The notes: generated from the sequence alone by a model not told the origin. A DNA stretch of 64,000 nt from Meghimatium bilineatum (GCA_034231615.1 CM067314.1:11980263-12044262); one strand, 5' to 3'; numbered from the stretch's first letter, positions 19,473 to 30,830 are shown. A program made the numbers and translations.

Positions 19473-20831
19473 TCAGTCTCCGGTACATTTTGTCGTCGTC
19501 GGCATTGTCCTCAAAGATAGCGTCGTCCTCACTTCCATCCATTGAACGTTACTTATTGAACACTTTTTGAAAGATCTGATGATCATTTCGGATGAAATAT
19601 CAGACCACGATTGTTTGACCCACGTAACAATTGTGGTGATGTCAACTTTTTTGATGTTACCACCCTTCGTCACTGCTAAATCAGATGATGCCATCCAGTC
19701 ATTCCATTTTGCTCGGAGTCTGTCCTTGAATGGTTTGTTCAGGCAGACATCTAGTGGCTGTAAGAGGGATGTAAGTCCCCCAGGAATAACAGAAACAGAC
19801 AACCCCATCTCACGGCATCATTGTTCCACTTTCTCTGTGAGATTCGCCCTAAATGAATCCCATACTAGTATGGATGGTTTTTTTAAAGCGGCCCCCTTCC
19901 TCTGCCCCCACACTTTATCCAGCCATTCCAGAGTACCACTTTCGTCCATCTAACCTTTTGTGTGAGCACGCACAAACACGCCACTTGGGAATTTAATACC
20001 CTTAGGCAGAGTCTTGCGTTTAAATATAATCACGGTGGCAAACGTGACCCATCTGCCATGCAAGCTAACACAACAGTGAATCAAGTTTTTTCATGCCCAG
20101 TTGACTTTACAAAAACTGTCTTCACACCTTTGCGTTCAACAGTGCGATTAGAAGGCATATCAAAGCAAACAGGTGTCTCGTCCATGTTTCCTATTTGAGA
20201 TAGATCGTAGTTAAATCTCTTCCTCAGGTTGATAGTGAAATGTTGAAACGAATCAAGCTTTGTTTCTAGCTCCTTCTGCAACTTTTGATTATAATTAATC
20301 CGTTCTGTCTAGACTCCATTATCCATTCGGATAATTTCTTCTCCAGCGCAGGGAATGAAGCTGTACGGCCGCGTGATGCTCTCTTTGACCTTGGCATCAA
20401 AGACAATTCTTCCTTTTTTTCTTCCTTCTTCTTCTTCTGCATTCGTTCTCAAACTCCTGCAGATTAGCAGGATGTAGTCCGGAGAACAGGATGCGTTGTC
20501 ATGGTTTACAGCATTGCTGCGATATCTGCGCCTTTCAGCCTGACACATCCGACTTTAGCACGGCTTTGGGTCACTGACCCTATATGAGATGGGACAGCAA
20601 ACTCCATCCCATAACCTCCTTAGTCACATGCGTGGAAGGTAAACAATGTTGCAATTCTTTGCTCCCCTTTCGGGCCCTGGCAACACACAGACGTTTTTTC
20701 TTCCATTCTCGCACTTGCTTTTCGTTCACAATGAAGTGGCGGGAAGTCATGGAATTGTTGGACTTCTCCGCAAAAGCGATAACATCCAACTTAAAACCAG
20801 CAGTATACGATGTTCGTTTCTGTCCAGGCAT
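19473..20831 (-). pseudogene. Transposase pseudogene (CENP-B/Tigger type) of the DNA element
   Basis: The order from N to C terminus is: MPGQKRTSYTAGFKLDVIAF with VNEKQVREWKKKR (CENP-B N HTH), an interruption by SINE A, FPALEKKLSEWIMES (second HTH, other frame), FNYDLSQIGNMDETPVCFDM (DDE Asp 1), a segment with a TGA inside, DSFRANLTEKV (Asp 2), then PGGLTSLLQPLDVCLNKPFK and a KKCSISN end. Full-length relatives bind TIR DNA and cut and paste it. At least two frame changes, internal stops and the SINE make this copy inactive. Confidence 0.8.
20426..20693 (-). mobile_element. SINE family A, 268 bp, with 11-bp TSD, inside transposase
   Basis: The direct repeat TTTTTTCTTCC is at 20415-20425 and 20694-20704. 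The minus-strand element starts GTGTGTTGCCAGGGCCCGAA and ends TGCAGAAGAAGAAGAAGG. It splits the HTH-coding part of the transposase, so it arrived after the DNA transposon. Confidence 0.88.
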
Positions 20832-22011
20832 CCTTCTTATAAAACATGAATAAAATCACAATGACAATAAAAATGTATAAACTGGAAGCTAAACTACTTG
20901 TGCAGTATTCTTGGCTAGCTAAGTCAGCCTTATATTCTGTTAATTAGTCCAGCCCACTGAGGCCATAGATTGAATACTGGCCCTACCCATTTCAATCGCC
21001 TCAACCAATCCAAGTTTCCCTCACATTATGTGATGCCATTCATATAAGTGACTGAATGCAATCTTTCTTTATAGAAGATTTGAAAGGAGGTTCCAAATCA
21101 TGACACATCATAGGCATTTTGTAGTAAAATTCCGCCGTAATTGATTCCCTCCCCCAACCACTGTACATTTAGTGGAAGACGAGATCAATTTCACAATCCT
21201 CTGTTATGTTTATTTTATTACCGTATTCTCCCCACACGGTAAACATAGCCAGGAACAAAGTTCAAACTCTTCTGTATCTTATAAAAACAAACATGATCTC
21301 GCTGTCTTGCCGTTCATCGTTTCCGCTTAAACATCACAAAGCCGGTGACATAATAGTTATGTAGTAATTACTATTCACTAGCGCTGTTCCGTGTCATAAC
21401 GCCCAACACAGACAATTCATTCAGGAAAGACTTTGTTCCCCAAAGTCTCGCCACCTCATAAACCGTCTATAGCCATGGATAGGGGCGTCAGCCTATTCAT
21501 TATTTTCTGATGTATTGATCCAGAATACAGTAACCTACTGGGGTTTCATTCCTTGATTCATTCAAGTTACATGAGTGAAGCAAATTAAAGGAATGCCATT
21601 TTCCTACAGTTGCAAAAGTTTGTGTTAATTTCCATTTAGCATGTCGGTTCTTTCTTATGATTATGAAGTTCATTATTGCCGGCATTGTTATGTTGGGGAT
21701 GTCAGTCTATAGTCGGATCTTAGACTTTCGCCACTTTCGGGAAGGGATAATTAGGTTCTCTGCCTACAATAGGATGAGTTTATATTCGGATCTTAACAGA
21801 CTGGTTAAACCGAATGGTTAATCTATCCCATTCAGAAAAGAAATGACAGTTTATCTAGAAAATACTGAAATACAGAAACTTTGCTTCCTTTTCGGCAAGC
21901 AAAAAGATTCCTTTTCACCATTTGACAGGAAGTCCATTTTGCATTTAATAGAATGTTTGAAATTGTATGTAAGATCACTAATGTGGAAATAATAAAAGAA
22001 CTAAACAAATA

Positions 22012-23488
22012 CCACTAGAGAGAGAGAGAACTAAAAAAAATACCAGCAGAGAGAGAGAACTCAACAAATACCAGCAAGAGAGAGAACTCAACAAATACCA
22101 GCAGAGAGAGAGAGAACTCAACAAATACCAGCAGAGAGAGAGAGACATAACTCAACAAATAGCAGAGACAGAACTCAACAAATACCAGCAGAGAGAGAGA
22201 ACTCAACAAATACCAGCAGAGAGAGAGAACTCAACAAATACCAGCAGAGAGAGAGAGAACTCAACAAATACCAACAAGAGAGAGAGAACTCCACAAATAC
22301 CAGCAAGAGAGAGAGAACTCAACACATACCAGCAGAGAGAAAGAGAACTCAACAAATACCAGCAGAGAGAGAGAACTCAACAAATACCAACAAGAGAGAG
22401 AGAACTCAACACATACCAGCAGAGAGAAAGAGAACTCAACAAATACCAGCAGAGAGAGAGAGAACTCAACAAATACCAACAAGAGAGAGAGAACTCAACA
22501 AATACCAACAAGAGAGAGAGAACTCCACAAATACCAGCAAGAGAGAGAGAACTCCACAAATACCAGCAGAGACAGAGAACTCAACAAATACCAGCAGAGG
22601 GAGAGAACTCAACAAATACCAGCAAGAGAGAGAGAACTCCACAAATACCAGCAGAGAGAGAGAACTCAACAAATACCAGCAGAGGGAGAGAACTCAACAA
22701 ATACCAGCAAGAGATAGAGAACTCCACAAATACCAGCAGAGAGAGAGACATAACTCAACAAATACCAGCAGAGGGAGAGAACTCAACAAATACCAGCGGA
22801 GAGAGAGAACTCCACAAATACCAGCAGAAAGAGAGAGAACTCAACAAATACCAGCAGAGGGAGAGAACTCAACAAATACCAGCAAGAGAGAGAGAGAACT
22901 CCACAAATACCAGCAGAGAGAGAGACAGAACTCAACAAATACCAGCAGAGGGAGAGAACTCAACAAATACCAGCAGAGAGAGAGAACTCAACAAATACCA
23001 GCAGAGAGAGAGAACTCAACAAATACCAGCAGAGAGAGAGAACTCAACAAATACCAGCAAGAGAGAGAGAGAACTCCACAAATACCAGCAGAGAGAGAGA
23101 CAGAACTCAACAAATACCAGCAGAGAGAGAGACAGAACTCAACAAATACCAGCAGAGAGAGAGAGAGAACTCAACAAATACCAGCAGAGAGAGAGACAGA
23201 ACTCAACAAATACCAGCAGAGAGAGAGAACTCAACAAATACCAGCAGAGAGAGAGAACTCAACAAATACCAGCAGAGAGAGAGAACTCAACAAATACCAG
23301 CAGAGAGAGAGAACTCAACAAATACCAGCAGAGAGAGAGAACTCAACAAATACCAGCAGAGAGAGAGAACTCAACAAATACCAGCAGAGAGAGAGAACTC
23401 AACAAATACCAGCAGAGAGAGAGAACTCAACAAATACCAGCAGAGAGAGAGAACTCAACAAATACCAGCAGAGAGAGAGAACTTGAGA
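22012..23488. repeat. GA-rich minisatellite, 28-33 bp unit, about 50 copies
   Basis: The unit is ACTCAACAAATACCAGCAGA followed by GAGAGAGA. Its length varies with the GA run and with CAGCAGAG, CAGCAAGAG and CAACAAGAG forms. The last third (23220-23480) is nearly perfect at 30 bp, whereas the first third is mixed, suggesting recent growth at the distal side. It lies in the COX14-like intron. Minus-strand frames repeating LLVFVEFSLS are incidental. Confidence 0.92.
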
Positions 23489-23567
23489 AGACACAATGAT
23501 GAAGATGAATAGTTGAACAGGCTGAAAAACACAAAATTGGTGTTGGTTCTCAGAGAGTCAATCAATC

Positions 23568-24090
23568 AATCAATAAAACCCATAACCCTTCAGGGTCGTA
23601 GGGGTACCACATTGGAAGCTTCAGCACACAGAGTCCTCCAGCGAATTCTATCCTCAGAGATGCGGATGAGTGTGGAAATATCTAGCCCTGTCCATTCCTT
23701 GATGTTGTCTGTCCATATCTTTATTTGTCCTCCTCTGCTTCTTCCACCCTCGACAGTTCCCTGCAGTATTGTTTTTGACAAGGAATCGTACCTGCATACA
23801 TGTCCGAACCATGCTAGTTTTCGTCATTTCACTATTGAAAGCAATGGCTCCTGGACACCTGCACACATCTCTACTTTATTTCTTACGTACACATTGGTCT
23901 TATGTTCCCTATATTAAATTTGTAGAATTCTTCTGTAGCATTTATACTCGAAAGCCTGTAATCTTCTCTCCATGTCCGCAGTGAGTGTCCAACTCTCACA
24001 ACCATACAACACAACGGAAAGCACTAGCGACCTATACAGTTTGATTTTCACTCCAACACTGATGTTACTTTTCTAAATCACAGTTAGCCT
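23568..24090 (-). pseudogene. LINE 3' end (RTE-like) with (GATT)n tail
   Basis: On the minus strand the copy ends GGGTTTTATTGATTGATTGA, a short tetranucleotide tail. Upstream it encodes the FEYKCYRRI-like segment, the RRKLAWFGHVC-like segment, ILQGTVEGGRSRGGQIKIWT, DNIKEWTGLDISTLIRISED and ASNVVPLRP. It differs from the copy at 50166-50607 at only about a dozen positions over roughly 410 bp by eye. It is 5' truncated, without palm or endonuclease. Confidence 0.8.
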
Positions 24091-24424
24091 TGACAAGGAT
24101 GCTAAAGCCATCTCCAGAGAGTGAATGCAGAAGAATACAGAAACAAAACGGATAGCTGGAAAGAACTATAAGCTTAACTAAAGGTGGGACAAGATGGAAA
24201 AAGTTTGTTGAGCACAAGTACTCTACAGGAGTTCAGTGAATAGAATAACAATGGTTTGTGTGAGGGAGGTGTATGTGCCATTTATAGTACAGTTGGTGTT
24301 ATGCTGCTGTATTCGGTAACGTGATGGTTCAATTTATGATGCAATAACATTCTCTTCTGAGCTGAGAATGGCTATCTGGTTCTTACAAGTTGAAGGGAAA
24401 CCATGAATTATCAATACAGCTACT

Positions 24425-24990
24425 GTTTGTGGTCCTTATATTTTTTCTATGTATGTATGTATGTGTGTGTGGTCACTATACTACTATGTATGTGTGGTCC
24501 TTGTAAAGTAAAGTAACCCATAGCATTTATTAATGCCGTAGGGGTGTGAGATGCTAGCGATCTCACATTTCAGAGGCTCTACAATTGAGGGCGGTAGCCA
24601 TCTCATCTCCCTCGCAGTCTTTACTTCCCGGATTAATCCGGTACCCATTTAAGGCTGGGTCGACCTGAAAACATTTCCACCTCAACTGGGGAATGAACCC
24701 AGGACCACTCATGCGAAGCCAGTGCGCTAACCACTGTGCTATGCAGCTTCCTAACGTGGTCCTTATATTACTGTGTGTATGTGTGTGGTCCTTATACTTT
24801 TTCTATGTATGTGTGTGTGTGGTCATTATACTTCTATGTATGTGTATGTGGTCATTATACTTCTATGTATGTGTACGTGTGGTCCTTATAATTTGTGTGT
24901 GTATGGTCCTTATACTTCTTCTATGTATGTGGTCTTTATACTTCTTCTATGTGTGTGGTCCTTATACTTATTCGTCCATTGACTCAAACA
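24425..24990. repeat. TG-rich minisatellite, about 30-bp unit, split by a SINE
   Basis: Copies of GTGTGGTCCTTATACTTCTT followed by CTATGTATGT stand at 24425-24496 and 24756-24990. The tRNA-derived SINE between them inserted into the array. Confidence 0.8.
24497..24755 (-). mobile_element. tRNA-derived SINE (minus) inside a minisatellite
   Basis: The minus strand begins with the tRNA-like head: TAGCACAGTGGTTAGCGCAC (A box) and CCTGGGTTCATTCCCCAGTT (B box). A body of about 180 bp includes CCGGATTAATCCGGTACCC (plus-strand wording). GTGGTCCTT flanks both sides, but this is also array sequence, so the TSD is uncertain. Confidence 0.75.
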
Positions 24991-25130
24991 TAACAAGATT
25001 GACCAATGCCCTGAACCATGAAAAGAATAAGACATGGTCTTTTCAACTTCCATAAAATGTGTGGAAATTGTTGTGCTGAAACAGAAACTGTAAAAATTAT
25101 TGATCCAATTGGTGTTTTATTTTTTATTAG

Positions 25131-25258
25131 ATGTGAAGCCAACCAAAAAAGAAGCATGGAGAAAGAGTCAGGAGGAGAAAATAGCCTTGGAGCAGCAAGA
25201 GATGGAACAGGAACTGTTGAGACGGCAGAAAGAAACGGAAGGTTTCATGAAATCCTGA
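25131..25258 (+). CDS. COX14-like small membrane protein, last coding exon
   Basis: A textbook acceptor (TTTTATTTTTTATTAG, ending at 25130) opens AT GTG AAG. With the T left over from the exon ending at 16676 this makes a Tyr codon, and the frame runs 41 more residues to TGA at 25256-25258. The segment is strongly charged and helical (KPTKKEAWRKSQEEKIALEQ, then QEMEQELLRRQKETEGFMKS), typical of a membrane-anchored assembly factor tail. The phase match, acceptor quality and stop within one small exon make the join convincing. The Met codons near 25018 and 25156 in other frames are unrelated. The 3' UTR probably runs to about 25860. Confidence 0.72.
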
Positions 25259-25839
25259 TGTGGACATGAAGAATGTGTTAATTTTATTGTTGAGAATGTG
25301 ACTTCTGGAGAACTTGTACATATTCTGAATTATATGCCCTGGACAGAAAGACTAGTGAGGAATATACTGCCATAGAAAACTGGTATTGACGTGCTCAGAT
25401 CCCACACAGTGTCACTTATCTTGGATTATCTGACATTTTCCATGCTTTTTGTTCGCTGGAGACACAATGTATACGCAAAAGTGACCAATGATGAAACGCG
25501 TCAGCCAAGATAAGTTACACTGCATGATTGACTATTCTGGAAGACTTGGTAGATACATATTAACGTGTACATTACATGAATCGGAACATGCGTTAATGAA
25601 AGTTTTGGAATAATTATGTTCAATTTAACGAATCAAATTATAATGTTATGGACACTTAGGAAGTTTTTAAGTGCTAACCTGTCAATGACTGCTAGAGAAT
25701 ACACTCTGAGATGTGCACACAAAAATTGAAATGTGTAGTGGTAGTCTTTGATCGAGACCGGCACTTAAGATATTGTCAGGAAATATAAATTAATGGTTTA
25801 TTTTTTTCTAGTTTCTGTCATTTAAAGTTGTTTGATTTG

Positions 25840-25845
25840 AATAAA
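25840..25845 (+). terminator. Likely poly(A) signal of the COX14-like gene
   Basis: AATAAA lies 582 bp after the TGA stop, in the context TTTGAATAAATATTT. It is the first canonical hexamer after the stop that I can see. Alternative signals exist in the array at 26562-27290. Confidence 0.45.
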
Positions 25846-25859
25846 TATTTAAAAATGTA

Positions 25860-26560
25860 ACTGCTGCAATAGAAATGTATGTATGGAAGATATAAAGCGT
25901 TTCAAAATGTCAATGTCCTAAACGTCATTTAATATCTTAATAATCGAATACAAGATTTGTACATGTGACTTTACATTTTAGATGACCATATGATTGTGTA
26001 ATTGAAAAATTTTGCAGGTGTTGCAATTTTTTTGAAGTAGTACATTTCTTTGATGTTTGTCTCAGAATTAGTTTCCCCCCGAAGAATTCAATTTACGGTA
26101 ATTTAACTATTGAGTGACATTGACCTTGTAAATGTGTAAAATTGAAATGTACAGGGAGTTTAGTTTAAACTAGTACATAAATGGGGTACTCCGTGTTCGC
26201 TTCTCAAGATTTATGTGCAGCTTTGTTTTTCCTGATTATACAGGAGTTGAAAAACCATAGAAAGGACTATAAGACTGAATATTTTTGAATATTGTATCTG
26301 TCTTAATTATCTGTCATTATATAATCTATAAACTCATATAAAACATTTTGAAAATCTGATGTACATTTTAAGTAGGAAAGAATATACGTTGGGTCACTGG
26401 GTCTAATAAGCAATACTGCAAAGTTATAGAATTATGAACAGGGCCAATCATTTTGGAACACACTATAATAGAGAATATTTGGAATGAGCATCAAATGAAA
26501 TGTATGTAATATGTAAAGAGTGTTGTAAAGAGTGACTTGAACATGAAAATATACAGATAA
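25860..26560. other. AT-rich non-coding stretch downstream of the gene
   Basis: Unique AT-rich sequence, possibly an extended 3' UTR. No repeats or exons are seen. Confidence 0.4.
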
Positions 26561-26561
26561 A

Positions 26562-27290
26562 CAGTTGTCTTCATGTGTTATGTGTGTTTGTCAGAGTCAA
26601 TAAACAATTGTCGTTATGTGTGTTTGTCAGAGTCAATAAACAGTTGTCGTTATGTGTGTTTGTCAGAGTCAATAAACAATTGTCGTTATGTGTGTTTGTC
26701 AGAGTCAATAAACAATTGTCGTTATGTGTGTTTGTCAGAGTCAATAAACAATTGTCGTTATGTGTGTTTGTCAGAGTCAATAAACAATTGTCGTTATGTG
26801 TGTTTGTCAGAGTCAATAAACAGTTGTCGTTATGTGTGTTTGTCAGAGTCAATAAACAGTTGTCTTCATGTGTTATGTGTGTTTGTCAGAGTCAATAAAC
26901 AGTTGTCTTCATGTGTTGTGTTTGTCAGAGTCAATAAACAATTGTCGTTATGTGTGTTTGTCAGAGTCAATAAACAGTTGTCTTCATGTGTGTTTGTCAG
27001 AGTCAATAAACAGTTGTCGTTATGTGTGTTTGTCAGAGTCAATAAACAGTTGTCTTCATGTGTTATGTGTGTTTGTCAGAGTCAATAAACAATTGTCTTC
27101 CTGTGTTATGTGTGTTTGTCAGAGTCAATAAATAATTGTCTTTATGTGTGTTTGTCAGAGTCAATAAATAATTGTCTTTATGTGTGTTTGCCAGAGTCAA
27201 TAAACAGTTGTCTTCATGTGTTATGTTTGTCAGAGTCAATAAACAGTTGTCTTCATGTGTTATGTGTGTTTGTCAGAGTCAATAAAGAGC
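26562..27290. repeat. 36-bp minisatellite with 19 AATAAA hexamers
   Basis: The unit is CAGTTGTCGTTATGTGTGTT followed by TGTCAGAGTCAATAAA, with length variants carrying CTTCATGTGTTATG. I count 19 copies of GTCAATAAA on the plus strand, each followed within 20 bases by GT-rich sequence. It starts 1.3 kb after the stop of the COX14-like gene, in the sense orientation. Open frames on both strands (for example minus LTLTNTHNDNCL repeats) follow from the 36-bp period. Confidence 0.92.
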
Positions 27291-27299
27291 AATTGATCT

Positions 27300-27710
27300 C
27301 AACTGGGATAGAGATTATAATGAATATACTGTGTGTCCAAATGTGGCAACATTTGTTATGCTGTCGGAATTTCCTTCCACACTGAACATAAGTCAGTGAG
27401 CCATTCTTGTATTCATCTAGCACATTTTAGTTGAACAGCAGCTTGTCTGAAGTTCTCTGAAGCAGCTGCACCAATTCTGAGTCTACGATGCCAGTCAAGT
27501 CTGTTTTATGCGAGATTCTCATGAATTTATTTTTATATTGTATTGAATAAGTAATGTCTTAGGCATGTCCTTAAAACACTTCTTCAGTCCTCCGACCTTG
27601 CAGAATTCAGTCAGAAATTCTCTATATAGCTTTTGTGATAGATCTTTCATGCAGATCAGATTATATTCCCAGCATATCTGTGCCTTCATCAGCATTGTAT
27701 TTATGATACT
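27300..27710. other. Non-coding stretch, no gene seen
   Basis: Unique sequence between the 36-bp array and a SINE A remnant; no supportable exon. Confidence 0.35.
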
Positions 27711-27711
27711 T

Positions 27712-27800
27712 CTACTATTCTCAAACACCTGCATATCAGCTGGATGTAGTCAGGAAAACAGACTGTTGTGTCATGGTTTACATTTTTGTGTCCCAATATT
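27712..27800 (-). repeat. SINE family A, 3' fragment
   Basis: ATTCTCAAACACCTGCATAT, CAGCTGGATGTAGTCAGGAA and TGTGTCATGGTTTACA match the 3' third of family A. Confidence 0.6.
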
Positions 27801-29620
27801 AGTGGCCCAATAGAGCTTTGATTCCAGCGTTGTTTCCTCTGGCCAATATGTCTGCCTCAGCGTTTCATGCTCAAAAAACTCTTGAAGTATATGCTTGGTA
27901 CTCAGCACTGCCTGGTCACATGGCCATGTTGCCAATCTTGAACTTTGTGTACATGTGACTGCGGAGTCGGTTGTGTCCTGTTATTTTGTCAAGAATTTCA
28001 GCTTATTCTCATCTATTCATAATGTGATAGTCATCTTGTGTTGGTGTTTGTGGCTTTCTTATTGACTTGATCATCTGGTTTTTCTAATGGTAGCTGATTA
28101 GTACATCTGATTGGTCTTCGGCACCACCTTCCTTAGCCAGTTGGTCTGCTTTTTCAATTCCTGGTATTCCACAGTGAGAGGGTATCCACTGCATGGTTAC
28201 CCTATACTGGTAAGACAGTAAATTAAGTAGTTTTTGCAAGTTTGTTAGTTTTCCAGACTGGAGAGCTTGAAGCACTGACCTTGCATCTGTCAGGAATACC
28301 ATGGGTTGTGGGCCAGGATTGGAGTTCAGCAGTTTTTCAGTTGTGACCCTAATTACCTGAATTTTTGCATCATAATTATTGCAGAATTTCCCTGTTGGTG
28401 TTCTGATTGTATCTCTAGCTTGTGTGGATATTCTATATATACACCTGCACCTCTATTCTTCACTGCATTCTGTGCTGACCCATCTGTGTATACTCTGACC
28501 CATATATCTTGTAGATATTTCTTGTCCAGGAAACTGAGGGTGACTGTCCTTCGCTGCAAACTGTTCTGTTCGTCCTCGCTTAGTATTCCTTTCACGTGGG
28601 TCTGAATGTATATTGGCATTCCATGCCTTTCACTACAAGGGGTTTATTCTGGTAGTTCTTAAGGGGCTGTCAACTTCAGGTAGGTCTGTAAGTTGTCTGC
28701 GGAGTCATTTAGCTTGATGGATAAAGCTGCTTCTTTTCAGTCGCCCCTTTGCTAGATTTTGGAATCTTTCCGTCATTGGATGACTTGGCATATACTTAAA
28801 CTTTTCTGCTTGTATTAGCACCTTTGTATCTCTGCGTTCGCCAAGTGTTTGCATTCTTCCCATTTTCTGCACCTCTACTGTGGGTGTTGATTTCATTGCT
28901 CCAGATCACCAGCATACATTGGCACTTTGATCCCATGTGGTAGTTCAGCAACTAGGTCATTGATGTAAACCAAGAAAAGTGTGGGTGACAGGACTCCTCC
29001 TTGGGGGACTCCATGATGCAGTAGGACTTTCTTGCTCTTGCGACCATCCAAATGTATGTTGGCTCTTCTATTATGCAGGTATGCTTTTACCCATTTGTAC
29101 ATTCTTGAGCTAACCCTGCAATTTCTCTATTGAGACCTTCTTTCCAAACCTTGTCAAATGCTTTCCTGGGGTCTATCCATGCTGCTAGTACGTTTCTTAT
29201 CTTGGAAGGTGTCCTCAATCTCTTAGGTAGGTTGCCTGATCTTCGGTAGAGTAGCACTGTCTGAAGCCTGCTTGCTGCAATACCACTGCATCCTAAGATT
29301 GATCGTGTGTTCCATTATTTTGCATAGACAGCTTGTGAGGCTGATGGGCCTGTAGTTGGAGACTGTGTTGCCATCTTTTCCTGATTTGAGGAGTGATATC
29401 ATTATTGCTTCCATCCATGTCTGTGGAATATTACCTGTGGTCCAGTTTGTGTTACAAATCTGCAGTTGCTTTGCTCTTGCTGCAGTTCTCAGGTTTTTAA
29501 TCATTTCATTGGAAACTCAGCAGGGACTTTTTAATTTCAATTTGGATATTGCATGTTCCAGTTCTTTCATTGTGATTGGTACCTTCAATGGGAAACTTAA
29601 TAGGAACATACCTAACCCTA
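27800..29620 (-). pseudogene. LINE with reverse transcriptase and RNase H (I/jockey-like), decayed
   Basis: This is the longest LINE in the window. From the 5' side on the minus strand it has an RT finger region with SNYRPISLTSCLCKIMEHTI (near 29380), motif A as RKAFDKVW in another frame (near 29150), GVPQGGVLSPTLFLVYINDL (motif B, near 29010), and motif C as MYAGDLE, where the catalytic YADD Asp has become Gly. The RNase H begins VRVYTDGSA (near 28500), then FLTDARSVLQAL and QWIPSHCGIPGIEKADQLAK (near 28170). A Cys/His-rich C-terminal tail follows to about 27810. Several frame changes and the YAGD substitution show it is dead. It is 5' truncated before the endonuclease. Confidence 0.82.
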
Positions 29621-29632
29621 AATAAATTAAAA

Positions 29633-29905
29633 TTAAGAAAGCCACAAACGCCAACACAAGATGACTATCACATTATGAACAGATCAGAACAAGTTGTAAT
29701 TCTGCGCTTCAGAACGAGACACAACTGACTTCGCAGTCACATCTACACAAAATTAAATATTAGCAACATGACCATGTGAACAGGCAGCACAGAGTGCCAA
29801 ACATATACTTCAAGAGTGCTCGAGTATAAAACGCTGAGGCAGACATATTGGCTCGAGGAAACTACACTGGAATCAAAGCTCTATGGGCCACTGTGTGAAC
29901 TACAA
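29633..29905 (+). pseudogene. Inverted 3'-end copy of the same LINE family
   Basis: The stretch from GAAAGCCACAAACGCCAACA to ATCAAAGCTCTATGGGCCAC is the reverse complement, with divergence, of 28060-27805. It begins within about 15 bp of the 5' end of the minus-strand LINE, so the two copies stand back to back, 5' ends adjacent. Confidence 0.75.
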
Positions 29906-29909
29906 AAGA

Positions 29910-30830
29910 CAAGAGTTTTATTCAGGAGACAATCACAGATACAGACATGTTTCAAGTGAATAAACGAAAAAGAATATTAAAATTAATCAAGGATAAACAT
30001 AAGCTGACACACATTGCCAAGGTACATAATCACATCAGGGTTACAAACAAGAAGCATTCTTCCTGCAAACAAACTAGGTTGGATACTTTATCAACAGCCT
30101 ATATATCCTCATAAAACTGTCTGCAAAGATCACATCATCTTTTAAAACACTTCACAAGATATAAAATCGCAAAAGCCATCATTCAAGGATAAAAATGTTT
30201 ATTCCTAAACAGTCATAAGACTGAATTAGCAGCTACAAATAGTTAATAACAACGAGAAATAACAACCGTCAACATTAATAATAATAATAATAATTCAGAA
30301 ACTTGACAAACAAGACTTGATATATAACATTTTTTATATTACAATTAAATGTTCGGTTTTATTTGCAATATTAGTTCAGTATTTTCTGATACATATATAA
30401 TTCATGTTTTTAGTTTACAATGTAACACTGATTAAAAAGAATTACAAAAAAATTGTCATTAAAAATTGCACCCAATGATTTATAAATATGCACTACAGCT
30501 ACAAGGGAATACAGAGAAATATTACTTACATTGTGAAGTAATGACAACAAATTGTGAATATTTAAATATCCAATGAGATGAAATCTGGGGTGCATGGAAG
30601 GATTTGTAAACAAAACTGAAAAGTGTTCCAACAGCTTTCTATAAATTACATTGTGGTGATCATAGTTTCCAGATAATTGAAAATGACTATAGTCAAATTT
30701 CAGGTAAAATATGGCATACTGTAACTTTTAATGCTTTTTTTAAATTTACCAAAACATAAATTTCATTACCAGTGACATTTAAAATTGATGAAATTCTGAT
30801 TTTCCCTTTCTAAGCCAACTCCTTGAAGTG
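29910..30830. other. Non-coding stretch, no gene seen
   Basis: AT-rich sequence with an (AAT)n run near 30280. No element or exon recognised. Confidence 0.4.

Larger units (their letters stand above)
18755..21797 (-). mobile_element. Pogo/Tigger-like DNA transposon, decayed, complete ends
   Basis: The perfect 20-bp terminal inverted repeat GTTAAGATCCGAATATAAAC stands at 18755-18774 and, inverted, at 21778-21797, giving an element of about 3.04 kb in the intron of the COX14-like gene. The minus strand encodes a CENP-B-type transposase in pieces: the N-terminal helix-turn-helix (20831 down to about 20700), the second HTH around 20340, the DDE core with QIGNMDETPVCFD (first Asp, near 20190) and LVWDSFRANLTEKV (second Asp, near 19850), and the C-terminal LLQPLDVCLNKPFKDRLR block (near 19750). 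Stops, frameshifts and a SINE insertion (20426-20693) disable it. A target duplication is not clear. Confidence 0.82.

Noticed and set aside
22012..23488. Minus-strand frames repeating LLVFVEFSLS as a membrane protein
   Set aside because: They come from the GA-rich minisatellite, with frame changes at each length variant.
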